This document shows positions 23,783 to 32,016 of a DNA stretch of 64,000 bases, piece after piece. The notes below the pieces were generated by a model. The model searched no databases. It saw only the letters and a program-made list of their open reading frames with translations, and was not told the DNA's origin. How positions within the stretch are numbered: the stretch's first letter is position 1; each line of letters starts with the position of its first letter. The DNA comes from Variovorax paradoxus NBRC 15149 (GTDB lineage Bacteria; Pseudomonadota; Gammaproteobacteria; Burkholderiales; Burkholderiaceae_C): the NCBI RefSeq assembly GCF_001591365.1, contig NZ_BCUT01000001.1:1612001-1676000 (forward strand), in the 5' to 3' direction. The translations under genes were made by a program, and so were the position numbers.

Positions 23783-24020
23783 GTCAGGTGTCCTGGCGCC
23801 CCGTGTAAACGGCGGGGTGGCCAGGGTGAAACGGGAAGTCGGTGCGCGGCGGTGGAGAGAACACCGCGCAATGCCGACGCTGCCCCCGCAACGGTAAACG
23901 AGTCAAGAAGCAAGACCCCGGGATTCGGTCCCGCGCCACTGTGCCGCGAACGACATGGGAAGGTGGTCTTGCTGCAGAGCCGATGGCTCTGCGCTCGTGA
24001 GCCCGGAGACCGGCCTGACG
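23783..24020 (+). ncRNA. adenosylcobalamin riboswitch
   Basis: The conserved cobalamin riboswitch elements appear in order: the TCAGGTG entry helix, GGGTGAAACGGGAAGTCGG, AATGCCGACGCTGCCCCCGC, AACGGTAAACGAG, the CCACTGTGCCG strand, GGGAAGGTGG, and the B12-box region GAGCCCGGAGACCGGCCTG near 24000-24016. It lies about 170 bp upstream of cobM, the first of twelve corrin and cobalt genes, all on the same strand. Binding of adenosylcobalamin should lower expression of the operon. Boundaries are approximate to about 10 bp. Confidence 0.95.
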
Positions 24021-24130
24021 ACCAGCGCATGACCTTGCGGTGGGCGAGGATCGGCGGGCGGCGCATGGCGTCCGGCTCGATGCAGGTGTGCATCCGCCGG
24101 AACCGCATCCACTGGCGCCCCTCCGATTTC

Positions 24131-24182
24131 TCTCCCCCCGCCCGGTCGTACCGACCATCTATCGCGCGGCGGGCGCGGAGGA
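24131..24182 (+). promoter_or_regulatory. predicted Shine-Dalgarno-sequestering hairpin of the riboswitch
   Basis: Just before cobM, CTCC (24132-24135) and CGCCC (24139-24143) can pair with GGAG (24177-24180) and GGGCG (24171-24175). This would enclose a perfect small hairpin GGTCG-TAC-CGACC (24144-24156). The GGAGGA at 24177-24182 is the ribosome binding site of cobM (ATG at 24192). This layout suggests translational control rather than termination, and no U-tract terminator is visible. The pairing was found by eye, not by folding software. Confidence 0.45.
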
Positions 24183-24191
24183 ATCATCATC

Positions 24192-25037
24192 ATGAACAAG
24201 CGAGCCATCGCTCCAGGCAGTGCGCCGACGCCGGGAACCGTGTGGTTCGTCGGTGCGGGCCCGGGCGATCCGGAACTCATCACCGTCAAGGGCCGCGGCC
24301 TCGTCGAGCGCGCCGGGGCGATCCTGTTCGCGGGCTCGCTCGTGAGCGAAACCGCCATGCGCTGGGCGCGGCCGGACTGCGCCATTGCCGACAGCAAGGA
24401 CATGACGCTCGAGCAGATGTCGGCCTGGCTGATCGCGCAGGCCGCGCGCTGCGAGACCGTGGTGCGCCTGCAGACCGGCGACCCGGGCCTGTACGGCGCA
24501 CTGATCGAGCTGGTGCAGCCGCTGGATGCGGCGGGCGTGCCGATCGGCGTGGTGCCGGGCGTGTCCTCCGCCATGGCCTCGGCGGCGGCGGCGGTGGAAA
24601 GCCTCACGCTGCCCGAGGTCACGCAGACCGTGATCTTCACGCGCGTCGAAGGCCGCACGCCCATGCCCGAGGGCGAGTCGCTCGAGGCGCTCGCCGCGCA
24701 CCACAGCACGCTGTGCATCTTCCTGAGCATCACCCTGATGGGCAAGGTCACGGCCGCGCTCACGGCCGCCGGCTGGTCGCCCGATGCGCCCGTGGTGGTG
24801 GTTCACAAGGCAAGCTGGCCGGGCGAAGAGAAGATCGTGCGCGGCACGGTCGCGACCATCCAGGCGCTGTGCCGCGAGGCCCGCATCGCGAGCCAGTCGA
24901 TGATCATCGCCAGCCCCACGCTGGGCGCGCGGCAGTGGACCACGCTCGCCAAATCCAAGCTCTACGACGCGAGCTTCACGCACCGCTTCCGGCGCGCGAG
25001 CGTTCCCGTCCAAACCCTGCGCCAGGAACTCCCATGA
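24192..25037 (+). CDS. cobM: precorrin-4 C11-methyltransferase
   Basis: SAM-dependent tetrapyrrole methylase of 281 residues, adding the C11 methyl group to (cobalt-)precorrin-4. Family motifs are FVGAGPGDPELITVKGRGLV at the N terminus (SAM loop), VRLQTGDPGLYGAL, VVPGVSSAMASAAAA and LPEVTQTVIFTRVEGRTPMP, with SKLYDASFTHRFR near the end. A GGAGGA ribosome binding site lies upstream and may be masked by the riboswitch expression platform. It is the first gene of the cobalamin operon; its stop overlaps the ATG of cbiX. Confidence 0.95.
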   Translation: MNKRAIAPGSAPTPGTVWFVGAGPGDPELITVKGRGLVERAGAILFAGSLVSETAMRWARPDCAIADSKDMTLEQMSAWLIAQAARCETVVRLQTGDPGLYGALIELVQPLDAAGVPIGVVPGVSSAMASAAAAVESLTLPEVTQTVIFTRVEGRTPMPEGESLEALAAHHSTLCIFLSITLMGKVTAALTAAGWSPDAPVVVVHKASWPGEEKIVRGTVATIQALCREARIASQSMIIASPTLGARQWTTLAKSKLYDASFTHRFRRASVPVQTLRQELP

Positions 25038-25963
25038 ACTCCGAAACCATTCTGCTGGTGGGCCACGGCTCGCGCGAAAAATCCGGCAACGACGAGATCG
25101 AGGCCTTTGCCGCGCAATGGCGCGAGCGGCAGCCGGGCTGGCGCATCGAGGTCTGCTTCATCGAGTTCTCCGAGATCACGATGAGCGAGGGCCTGCGCCG
25201 CGCGGCCGAGAGCGCGCGGCGCGTGATCGTGGTGCCGCTCATCCTCAATGCCGCGGGCCACGTGAAGATGGACGTGCCGCAGGCCATCGACGGCGCCCGG
25301 CTCAAGTACCCGATGGTGCAGTTCCTCTACGCGCCGCACCTCACGGCCTGCGATCCGATCCTCGCGATCCTCAAGCGCCGCCTCAAGGACGCGATGCAGG
25401 CGCTCGACATGCCCGACCCGACCACCACCGGCGTGGTGATCCTGGGCCGGGGTTCGTCGGACCGCCAGGCCAATGGCGACATGGCCAAGATGGCGCGCTG
25501 GCTGATGGAGGAGACCGACCACGAGCTGGTCGACCTTGCCTTCACCGGCATCACCTACCCGCGCCTGGAGAAGGCCGTGCAGCGCCAGGGCCTGCTGGGC
25601 ATGAAGCAGGTGGTGGTGCTGCCCTACTACCTGTTCAACGGCACGCTGGTCGAACGCATCGCGCGCCAGGTCGAGCACCTGAAGGCGCAGTACCCGACGA
25701 TCCGTTTCGTTTCCACGCGCTACTTCGGCTTCGAGCCCGAGATCTTCGCGCTGCTCGAACAGCGCGTGGACGACCTGCGGCGCGGCGCGCCGGCCGCGCT
25801 CATGCCTTGCGACGGCTGCAAGTTCCGCGACTTTGCGGTGGAGCACGGGCTGGGCGGCCACCACCATGGCGATGCGGCGGCGCACGGCCACGACCACGAC
25901 CACGATCACGACCACGCGCATGGCCACGTCCATGCGCACGACGCGGTGCCGGCGCTGCGATGA
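25034..25963 (+). CDS. cbiX: sirohydrochlorin cobaltochelatase CbiX with His-rich C terminus
   Basis: Cobaltochelatase of 309 residues with two CbiX repeats. The metal-site signatures are LVGHGSREKSGNDEIEAFAA and PLILNAAGHVKMDVPQ in the first half, and VILGRGSSDRQANGDMAKMA and VLPYYLFNGTLVERI in the second. It inserts Co2+ into sirohydrochlorin, which implies the early-cobalt-insertion route. The tail (about 275-305) is a dense run of His and Asp (HGHDHDHDHDHAHGHVHAHD), probably a metal-binding store. The ATG overlaps the cobM stop and the stop overlaps cobH. Confidence 0.94.
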   Translation: MNSETILLVGHGSREKSGNDEIEAFAAQWRERQPGWRIEVCFIEFSEITMSEGLRRAAESARRVIVVPLILNAAGHVKMDVPQAIDGARLKYPMVQFLYAPHLTACDPILAILKRRLKDAMQALDMPDPTTTGVVILGRGSSDRQANGDMAKMARWLMEETDHELVDLAFTGITYPRLEKAVQRQGLLGMKQVVVLPYYLFNGTLVERIARQVEHLKAQYPTIRFVSTRYFGFEPEIFALLEQRVDDLRRGAPAALMPCDGCKFRDFAVEHGLGGHHHGDAAAHGHDHDHDHDHAHGHVHAHDAVPALR

Positions 25964-26649
25964 AGCCGACGCACGCCCCGGCGGCCAACGTCGTCACCGA
26001 GCAGCTCACCGCGGCGGGCCGCGCCATCGAGCACGACTCCTTCGCGGTGATCGACCGCGAGGTGGCCTCGCATGCCTACACGGCCGACCAGTGGCCCGTG
26101 GTGCGCCGCATGATCCATGCGAACGCCGACTTCGACTTCAACGGCCTGACCGACTTCCACCCGGAGGCAGTCGACGCCGCCATTGCCGCCATCCGCTCGC
26201 GCGCCAGCCGCGTGCTGGCCGATGTCGAGATGATCTGCGTCGGCCTCTCGGCGCCGCGCCTCGCGCACTTCGGCATGGGCACTCACCAGTTCATCAGCGA
26301 CCCGGACGTGATCTCGCAGGCGATGGCCGAAGGCACCACGCGCGCGGTGCAGGCCATGCGCAAGGCGCACCGGCTCGGGCTGGTCGACGGCGCGATCGTC
26401 GGCATCGGCAATGCACCGACCGCGCTGATCGAGATCGTGCGGCTGATCCGCGAAGAGGGCGCGCGCCCCGCGCTGGTGGTGGGCATGCCGGTGGGCTTCG
26501 TGTCGGCGGCCGAATCGAAGGACCTGGCCGCGCTCGAAGACGAGGTGCCCTGGATCGTGATCCGCGGGCGCAAGGGCGGCTCCACGCTGGTGGTGGCCGC
26601 GATCCACGCGCTGCTGGGCCTGGCCGAGGCGCGCGAACACGCCGCATGA
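25960..26649 (+). CDS. cobH: precorrin-8X methylmutase
   Basis: Methylmutase of 229 residues that shifts the C11 methyl group to C12, giving hydrogenobyrinate or cobyrinate. Visible motifs are IEHDSFAVIDREVASHAY, VVRRMIHANADFDF (containing the conserved catalytic His), ADVEMICVGLS, VGIGNAPTALIEIVRLI and VGFVSAAESKDLAAL. Its start overlaps the cbiX stop (ATGA) and its end overlaps cbiD, so translation is coupled. Confidence 0.94.
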   Translation: MKPTHAPAANVVTEQLTAAGRAIEHDSFAVIDREVASHAYTADQWPVVRRMIHANADFDFNGLTDFHPEAVDAAIAAIRSRASRVLADVEMICVGLSAPRLAHFGMGTHQFISDPDVISQAMAEGTTRAVQAMRKAHRLGLVDGAIVGIGNAPTALIEIVRLIREEGARPALVVGMPVGFVSAAESKDLAALEDEVPWIVIRGRKGGSTLVVAAIHALLGLAEAREHAA

Positions 26650-27743
26650 TGGACAAGGGCGCGCCCCGCGGCACCCGCACCGGTTTCACGACCGGTGCGT
26701 GTTCGGCCGCGGCGGCGCGCGCGGCGGTGATCGGCCTGGTCACGGGCCAGGTGCCCGACCACGTCGAGTGCCTGCTGCCCAACGGTGATCTCGTGCGCTT
26801 CGCGGTACACGATGGCCGCGTCGACAGCGCGAGCGCGCACGCCATGGTCATCAAGGACGCCGGCGACGACCCCGACTGCACCGACAAGGCCCATCTCACG
26901 GCCGACGTGCGCCTGCTGCCCGATCTGGCGGGCCAGGTGGTGCTGGCCGGCGGCACCGGCGTGGGCACCGTCACCATGCCGGGCCTCGGGCTCGCCGTGG
27001 GCGGGCCGGCCATCAACCCGGTGCCGCGCCGCAACATCGAGGCGAACGTGCGCGCGGTGGGCGCGGCGCTGCTCGACGAGGTCGGCCTCGAAGTCGCGAT
27101 CTCCGTGCCGCAGGGCGAGGAGATGGCCAAGAAGACGCTCAATGCGCGCCTGGGCATCCTCGGCGGCATTTCGATCCTCGGCACCACCGGCATCGTCAAG
27201 CCGTATTCCACCGCCGCCTACCGCGCGAGCGTGGTGCAGGGCGTGCAGGTGGCGGGCACGCTGGGCCATGGCGTGGTCGTGCTCACGACCGGCGGGCGCA
27301 CCGAGAAATTCGTGATGGCCGAAATGCCGGAGCTGCCCGAGCCGGCCTTCGTGCAGATGGGCGACTTCCTGCGCTACGCGATGGGCGCCGCGGTCAAGGC
27401 CGGAATCCGGAAGGTGGTGATCGGCGGCATGGTCGGCAAGCTCACCAAGATCGCGCAGGGCGAGACCATCACCCACGCCGGCCGGGCCGAGGTCGACACC
27501 GGCCTGCTGGCCGACCTGGCCGCCGGACTCGGCGCGCCGCCCGATGTGTGCGATGCGATCCGCGGCAACGAGACCGCGCGCTATGCCGGCGAGCGCATGG
27601 ACGCGCTCGGGCTCGGCACCGCCTTTCACACGGCGCTCGCGCAGCGCGTCATCCAGACGCTGCGCACGCGCTACCCCGACCAGTTCGAACTGAAGGTGCT
27701 GGTCTGCGACTTCGAAGGCCGAAAGATCGCGGAGGCCCCGTGA
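26646..27743 (+). CDS. cbiD: cobalt-precorrin-5B C1-methyltransferase
   Basis: CbiD family methyltransferase of 365 residues, the C1-methylating enzyme of the cobalt-early pathway. Motifs: RTGFTTGACSAAAARAAVIG, VIKDAGDDPDCTDKAHLTAD, GGTGVGTVTMPGLGLAVGGP, GISILGTTGIVKPYSTAAYR and GNETARYAGERM. It may begin at 26646 (overlapping the cobH stop) or at the next ATG three bases later. CbiD together with CbiX and CbiG marks an anaerobic-type route, although the organism group is aerobic. Confidence 0.94.
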   Translation: MMDKGAPRGTRTGFTTGACSAAAARAAVIGLVTGQVPDHVECLLPNGDLVRFAVHDGRVDSASAHAMVIKDAGDDPDCTDKAHLTADVRLLPDLAGQVVLAGGTGVGTVTMPGLGLAVGGPAINPVPRRNIEANVRAVGAALLDEVGLEVAISVPQGEEMAKKTLNARLGILGGISILGTTGIVKPYSTAAYRASVVQGVQVAGTLGHGVVVLTTGGRTEKFVMAEMPELPEPAFVQMGDFLRYAMGAAVKAGIRKVVIGGMVGKLTKIAQGETITHAGRAEVDTGLLADLAAGLGAPPDVCDAIRGNETARYAGERMDALGLGTAFHTALAQRVIQTLRTRYPDQFELKVLVCDFEGRKIAEAP

Positions 27744-29050
27744 ACGACAGCGAGAACAACAACATGACCAACAAATGCCGCATCCTCGGCGTGCTGGACG
27801 ACGGCGATGCGAGCCTCGGGCGCGGCGCGATGGCCCACCTGCAAAAGGCGCAACTGGTGATCGGCGCCGCGCGCACGCTGGCGCTGTTCGCGCCGCACAT
27901 CGCGCCCGGCGCGGTGCAGCGCGATCTCACGGGCGCGCTGTCGCAGGTGCCCGAATGGATCCGCGCCGCGCAGGCCGAAGAGCGCCGCGTGGTCGTGCTG
28001 GCCACCGGCGATCCGCTGTGCCATGGCATTGCGGCCTTCCTGGCCGCGCGCCTGTGCATCGAGGCGATCGAGGTCATTCCGAACGTATCGACGCTGCAGC
28101 TGGCCTGCGCGCGGCTCGGCCTGCCGTGGCAGGAGATGAAGTTTGCCTCCGTGCATGCGAAGGATGCGGGCGACTGGCTCCCCGGCTCGCCGCCCGCGCA
28201 CGGCCTCTATGCGCTGCTGCGCGACATCCGCCAGCACGACCGGCTGGCCGTGCTCACCAGCCCCGACAACACGCCCGACCGCATCGCGCGCATGCTGGTG
28301 GCCGAAGGCCTGGCCGACGATTTCGAGATGGCCGTGGCCGAGCGCCTGTGCCAGCCCGAGGAGCGCGTGGTCAGCGGCATGCGCATCACGGCCGCGGCGC
28401 AGATGCGCTTTGCCGATCCGAACGTGGTGCTGCTCTGGCGCACGCGGCTGCGCGCGCCGCAGGTGCTGTTCGGCTTGCCGGATGCGAGCTTCGAGCAGCG
28501 CCATCCCGAGAAGGGCCTGATCACCAAGAACGAGGTGCGCGCCGTCTCGCTCGCGCGCATGCAGCTGCGCGCCGACAGCGTGGTGTGGGACATCGGCGCG
28601 GGCTCCGGCTCGGTCGGGCTGGAGGCCGCGCGGCTGTGCTGGCGCGGCCATGTCTACGCGATCGAGAAGAACGCGGACGACAGCGCCATCGTCGTGCGCA
28701 ACCGCCAGGCCATGGGCATCAGCAACCACAGCCTGGTGCACGGCAAGGCGCCCGAGGGCCTGGCGGCCTGGGCCGATCCGGATGCGGTCTTCATCGGCGG
28801 CTCCGGCGGCGAGCTGGCAGAGCTCATCGCGCTGGTGCTGCGGCGCCTGCGGCCGGGCGGCTGGCTGGTGATGAACTTCGTGACCATCGAGAACCTCGCG
28901 GCTGCGGTCGAGGCGCTCAAGGCGCAGGGCGCGGCCTGGGACGTGCTGCAGCTGCAGGCCTCGCGCAGCAAGCCGATCCTGCACATGCACCGGCTCGCGG
29001 CCGAGAACCCGGTGTGGCTGGTCTGTGCGCAAGCAGGCGGTGTGGCATGA
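27740..29050 (+). CDS. cobL: precorrin-6Y C5,15-methyltransferase (decarboxylating), CbiE-CbiT fusion
   Basis: Bifunctional enzyme of 436 residues. The N-terminal half is a CbiE-type tetrapyrrole methylase (VLATGDPLCHGIAAFLA, VIPNVSTLQLACARLGLPW). The C-terminal half is a CbiT-type Rossmann methyltransferase (KNEVRAVSLARMQLR, DIGAGSGSVGLEAAR, AIEKNADD, FIGGSGGEL). It methylates C5 and C15 and decarboxylates the C12 acetate. GTG at 27740 is chosen because GGAGG lies just upstream and it overlaps the cbiD stop; an ATG at 27764 is a poorer candidate. Confidence 0.94.
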   Translation: MNDSENNNMTNKCRILGVLDDGDASLGRGAMAHLQKAQLVIGAARTLALFAPHIAPGAVQRDLTGALSQVPEWIRAAQAEERRVVVLATGDPLCHGIAAFLAARLCIEAIEVIPNVSTLQLACARLGLPWQEMKFASVHAKDAGDWLPGSPPAHGLYALLRDIRQHDRLAVLTSPDNTPDRIARMLVAEGLADDFEMAVAERLCQPEERVVSGMRITAAAQMRFADPNVVLLWRTRLRAPQVLFGLPDASFEQRHPEKGLITKNEVRAVSLARMQLRADSVVWDIGAGSGSVGLEAARLCWRGHVYAIEKNADDSAIVVRNRQAMGISNHSLVHGKAPEGLAAWADPDAVFIGGSGGELAELIALVLRRLRPGGWLVMNFVTIENLAAAVEALKAQGAAWDVLQLQASRSKPILHMHRLAAENPVWLVCAQAGGVA

Positions 29051-29844
29051 CGGCACCCGGCATGCTCCACGGCGTATCGCTCGGCCCGGGCGATCCGGAC
29101 CTGATCACGCGCCGCGCCTGGTCCCTGCTGACGCGCGCCGATGCGGTCTGGACCTACCCGGTGCGCAGCCTGCGCAAGGAAAGCTACGCGCTCGACATCG
29201 CGCTGCGCGCCGGCCTGTCGGCGCCCGCGCAGCACCAGGCGCTGCTGTTCCCGATGACCCACGACGCCGAGAAGCTCGCGCGCCACTGGCTGAAGGCCGC
29301 GGAGACCGTGCAGGCGCTGCTGGCCACCGGGCAGGACGTGCTGTTCCTGGTCGAGGGCGATGCCTCCACCTACGCGAGCTTCTGCTACCTGGCGCGCGTG
29401 CTGCGCGAGCTCGACCCGGCCGCGCGCATCGACGTGGTGCCCGGCGTCACCTCGTTCAACGCGGCCTGCGCGCGCCTGCAGCTGCCGCTCTCGGAGCAGG
29501 ACGACACCGTGGCCATCGTGCCGGCGGCCTACGGCATTGCGGCGGTCGAGAAGATGCTGGACGACTTCGACACGCTGGTGCTCATGAAGGTCAAGCCGCT
29601 GCTCGACGACCTGATCGACCTGCTGGCGCGGCGCGGCCTGCTCGCGCACAGCCGCTTCATCGAAAAGGCCGGCTCGCCGGTCGAACGCATCGTGCACGAC
29701 GTGGCCAGCCTGAAGGGCAGCAAGGTCAACTACTTGTCGCTGCTGCTGGTGAAGAACCCCGGCCGCGAACGCGGCGAACTGGTGCGCGGCTGCCGCAAGA
29801 AGACCAGCACCGAAATCGAAGAGGACAACCCGAATGACGAATGA
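29047..29844 (+). CDS. cobI: precorrin-2 C20-methyltransferase
   Basis: Tetrapyrrole methylase of 265 residues that methylates C20 of (cobalt-)precorrin-2, the first committed corrin step after chelation. Motifs: LHGVSLGPGDPDLITRRAWS, FLVEGDASTYASFCYLARVL, VVPGVTSFNAACARLQLPL and NYLSLLLVK. The C terminus (KKTSTEIEEDNPNDE) overlaps the start of cbiG by 11 bases in another frame. It starts within the cobL stop (ATGA). Confidence 0.94.
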   Translation: MTAPGMLHGVSLGPGDPDLITRRAWSLLTRADAVWTYPVRSLRKESYALDIALRAGLSAPAQHQALLFPMTHDAEKLARHWLKAAETVQALLATGQDVLFLVEGDASTYASFCYLARVLRELDPAARIDVVPGVTSFNAACARLQLPLSEQDDTVAIVPAAYGIAAVEKMLDDFDTLVLMKVKPLLDDLIDLLARRGLLAHSRFIEKAGSPVERIVHDVASLKGSKVNYLSLLLVKNPGRERGELVRGCRKKTSTEIEEDNPNDE

Positions 29845-30571
29845 AGCCGCACCCCGTGTGGTGCTTGTGGCCATCACCAAACATGGCGCGCAGCAGGCCG
29901 CCGGCCTGGCCCGCCAGCTGCCGGAGGCCAGCGTGTGCGTGGCGGACAAGTTCGCGCCGCTCATGGCCGGCTTGCCCAACCCGGTGCGCGCCTACGCGGG
30001 CGCCTTCCGCGACGAGATCGCAGCGCTGTTCGCGGACTTCGACCAGGTCGTGTTCTTCGTCTCGCTCGGTGCCGTGGTGCGGCTGATCGCGCCGCACCTC
30101 AAGAGCAAGGACGAGGACCCGGGCGTGCTGGTGGTGGACGACGCCGCGCAGTTCGTGATTCCGGTGCTCTCGGGCCACGTGGGTGGCGCCAACGCGATGG
30201 CCGAGCAGGTCGCTTCGCTGCTGGGCGCCACGCCGGTGCTGACCACCGCGTCGGACGTGGGCAAGACGATTCCGGTCGACATCCTCGGCCGCGAGCTCGG
30301 CTGGAAGGTGGAGGCACCCAAGATCAACATCACGCGCGTCTCGGCCCATGTGGTGAACGGCGAGCCGATTGCGGTGGTGCAGGAAGCGGGCAGCGCCGGC
30401 TGGTGGACCCGCCCCACGCCCCTGCCCGCCAACATCCACCGCTTCGCGCGCTTCGACGAGGTCGACCTCGCGCGCTTCAAGGCCGTGCTGTGGATCACGC
30501 AGGCCGAAGTCAGCGCCGAACGCTGGAGCGCGCTGGCCGAGCGGCTCGTCGTCTATCGGCCGCCGCTATGA
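29834..30571 (+). CDS. cbiG: cobalt-precorrin-5A hydrolase CbiG, N-terminal and central part
   Basis: CbiG of 245 residues carrying the N-terminal and central domains: FVSLGAVVRLIAPHLKSKDE, VVDDAAQFVIPVLSGHVGGA and DVGKTIPVDILG. It opens the delta-lactone and releases acetaldehyde during anaerobic-type ring contraction. The C-terminal CbiG/CobE domain is encoded separately by the next gene with an ATGA overlap. Both pieces have proper starts and stops, so this is a natural split rather than a frameshift. Confidence 0.9.
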   Translation: MTNEAAPRVVLVAITKHGAQQAAGLARQLPEASVCVADKFAPLMAGLPNPVRAYAGAFRDEIAALFADFDQVVFFVSLGAVVRLIAPHLKSKDEDPGVLVVDDAAQFVIPVLSGHVGGANAMAEQVASLLGATPVLTTASDVGKTIPVDILGRELGWKVEAPKINITRVSAHVVNGEPIAVVQEAGSAGWWTRPTPLPANIHRFARFDEVDLARFKAVLWITQAEVSAERWSALAERLVVYRPPL

Positions 30572-30972
30572 GCACCGTGCGCTACGCCATCGGCTTGGGC
30601 TGCGACCGCGGCACGCCGCAGGCCACGCTGCAGCAGGCGATCGACGAAGCGCTGGCCGGCATCGGCACGCAGCTCGCGCAGGTGGCGGCGGCAGCCAGCA
30701 TCGACCTGAAGGCCGACGAACCGGGCCTGCTGGCACTGGCCGCGGCCCACGGCTGGGCGTTGCGCTTCTACTCTGCCGCGCAGCTGGCAGAAGTGCCCGT
30801 GCCGCATCCGTCGGAAACGGTGCGCCGCCACACCGGCACGCCTTCGGTCAGCGAGGCGGCCGCGCTGCTGGCCGGCGGCGGCCTGCCGATGGCGGCGCTG
30901 GTCGTCCCCAAGCACAAGCACCGCGGCGCCGACGGGCGCCACGCGACGGTCTCGATCGCGCGCATGTCCTGA
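30568..30972 (+). CDS. cobE: CobE/CbiG C-terminal domain protein
   Basis: Protein of 134 residues equal to the C-terminal CbiG domain (also called CobE): YAIGLGCDRGTPQATLQQAI, SIDLKADEPGLLALAAAHGW, HPSETVRRHTGTPSVSEAAA and VVPKHKHRGADGRHATVSIA. It overlaps the cbiG stop by four bases. It probably acts with CbiG in lactone opening. Confidence 0.9.
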   Translation: MSTVRYAIGLGCDRGTPQATLQQAIDEALAGIGTQLAQVAAAASIDLKADEPGLLALAAAHGWALRFYSAAQLAEVPVPHPSETVRRHTGTPSVSEAAALLAGGGLPMAALVVPKHKHRGADGRHATVSIARMS

Positions 30973-31009
30973 TGAACTCCAACCCTCACTCTCTCGAATG
31001 GAACCCGCA

Positions 31010-31210
31010 ATGAACGCCTCCTCCACGCACACCACTTCCCACACCGGCGGCTTCGCCCATGCCGGCACGGCGCGCAGCCTGCTGCTGCAATTGGCCGGCG
31101 CCGCAGCGCTGGGCCTGTTCGTCCTGTACGGCGTCGCCTTTGCCGAAAGCCCGCTCGCGCACAACGCCGCGCACGACGTGCGCCACGTCACGGTCAAGCC
31201 CTGCCACTGA
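31010..31210 (+). CDS. cbtB: CbtB-type cobalt transporter subunit
   Basis: Small membrane protein of 66 residues with one transmembrane helix (LLLQLAGAAALGLFVLYGVA) and a C-terminal His-rich end (HNAAHDVRHVTVKPCH), the CbtB pattern. CbtB and CbtA are predicted cobalt uptake components under B12 riboswitch control. The ATG at 31010 is preferred; an ATG at 30998 would add four residues. The partner cbtA follows after 14 bp. Confidence 0.85.
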   Translation: MNASSTHTTSHTGGFAHAGTARSLLLQLAGAAALGLFVLYGVAFAESPLAHNAAHDVRHVTVKPCH

Positions 31211-31224
31211 GCGCGGAGCGTCCC

Positions 31225-32016
31225 ATGATCTTCCAACGACTGATCTGGTCCGCGCTGGCGGCGGCCGTGCTGGTGGGCAGCGTGCAGACCGGCGTGCAGC
31301 AGTGGCAGGCCACGCCGATCATCCAGGCGGCCGAAAGCTACGAATCGCAGAAGGCCGCGCCTGCAGGCCACGGCCATGACGCGGCGCATGCCCACGGCGC
31401 TGCCGCGGATGAAGTTCAATGGCAGCCCGAGGACGGCGCCGAGCGCAGCTTCTGGAGCTGGGTCGCCAACATGCTGCATGCCTTCAGCATGGCGCTGCTG
31501 GTGCTTGCGGCAATGGGCGTCTGCCTCTGGCGCGGCACGCGCATGCGCTCGCTGCCGCTGGCGCTGCTGGTGTCTGCCGCCGGCTGGCTGAGCTTTCACT
31601 TCTGGCCGTCGCTCGGGCTGCCGGCCGAGATCCCCGGCATGGATGCGGCCCGGCTGGGTTCGCGCCAGGGCTGGTGGGTGCTGGCCGCAGCCGGCGCGGC
31701 GCTGGCCTGCATCTCGCTCGCGGGCCTGCGCAGTGCCTTGCGCTGGCCCGCGGCTGCGGCCTGGCTCGCGCTGCCTTTCGTGGTGGGTGCGCCGCAGGCC
31801 GCAGGCGATCCTTTCGCGGGCTTCGGGCCCGAGGCACAGGCCGCGCTGCGGACGCTCGATGCGCGCTTCATCTGGGTGACCACCTGGATCTCGCTGAGCT
31901 TCTGGGCCTCGACGGGCGTGGCCTGCGGCCTGGCCTTCGAGCGCTGGCTGCGGCCGGTGCTGGCCGCTGCGTTCGGCAATTCGCGCACCGCGCCGGCACT
32001 GGAGGTGAATCCATGA
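31225..32016 (+). CDS. cbtA: CbtA-type cobalt transporter
   Basis: Polytopic membrane protein of 263 residues with five to six helices, of the CbtA family. The first helix (MIFQRLIWSALAAAVLVGSV) leads into a His-rich loop (GHGHDAAHAHGA), a likely metal-collecting segment. Further helices include NMLHAFSMALLVLAAMGVCL and WISLSFWASTGVACGLAFER, and LPLALLVSAAGWLSFHFWPS carries conserved aromatic/His residues. It would bring Co2+ to CbiX. Its stop overlaps the cobJ start. Confidence 0.88.
   Translation: MIFQRLIWSALAAAVLVGSVQTGVQQWQATPIIQAAESYESQKAAPAGHGHDAAHAHGAAADEVQWQPEDGAERSFWSWVANMLHAFSMALLVLAAMGVCLWRGTRMRSLPLALLVSAAGWLSFHFWPSLGLPAEIPGMDAARLGSRQGWWVLAAAGAALACISLAGLRSALRWPAAAAWLALPFVVGAPQAAGDPFAGFGPEAQAALRTLDARFIWVTTWISLSFWASTGVACGLAFERWLRPVLAAAFGNSRTAPALEVNP

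Noticed and set aside
29834..30972. Possible frameshift splitting cbiG
   Set aside because: Both parts have their own start and stop with an ATGA overlap, and a separate CobE is normal in related operons.
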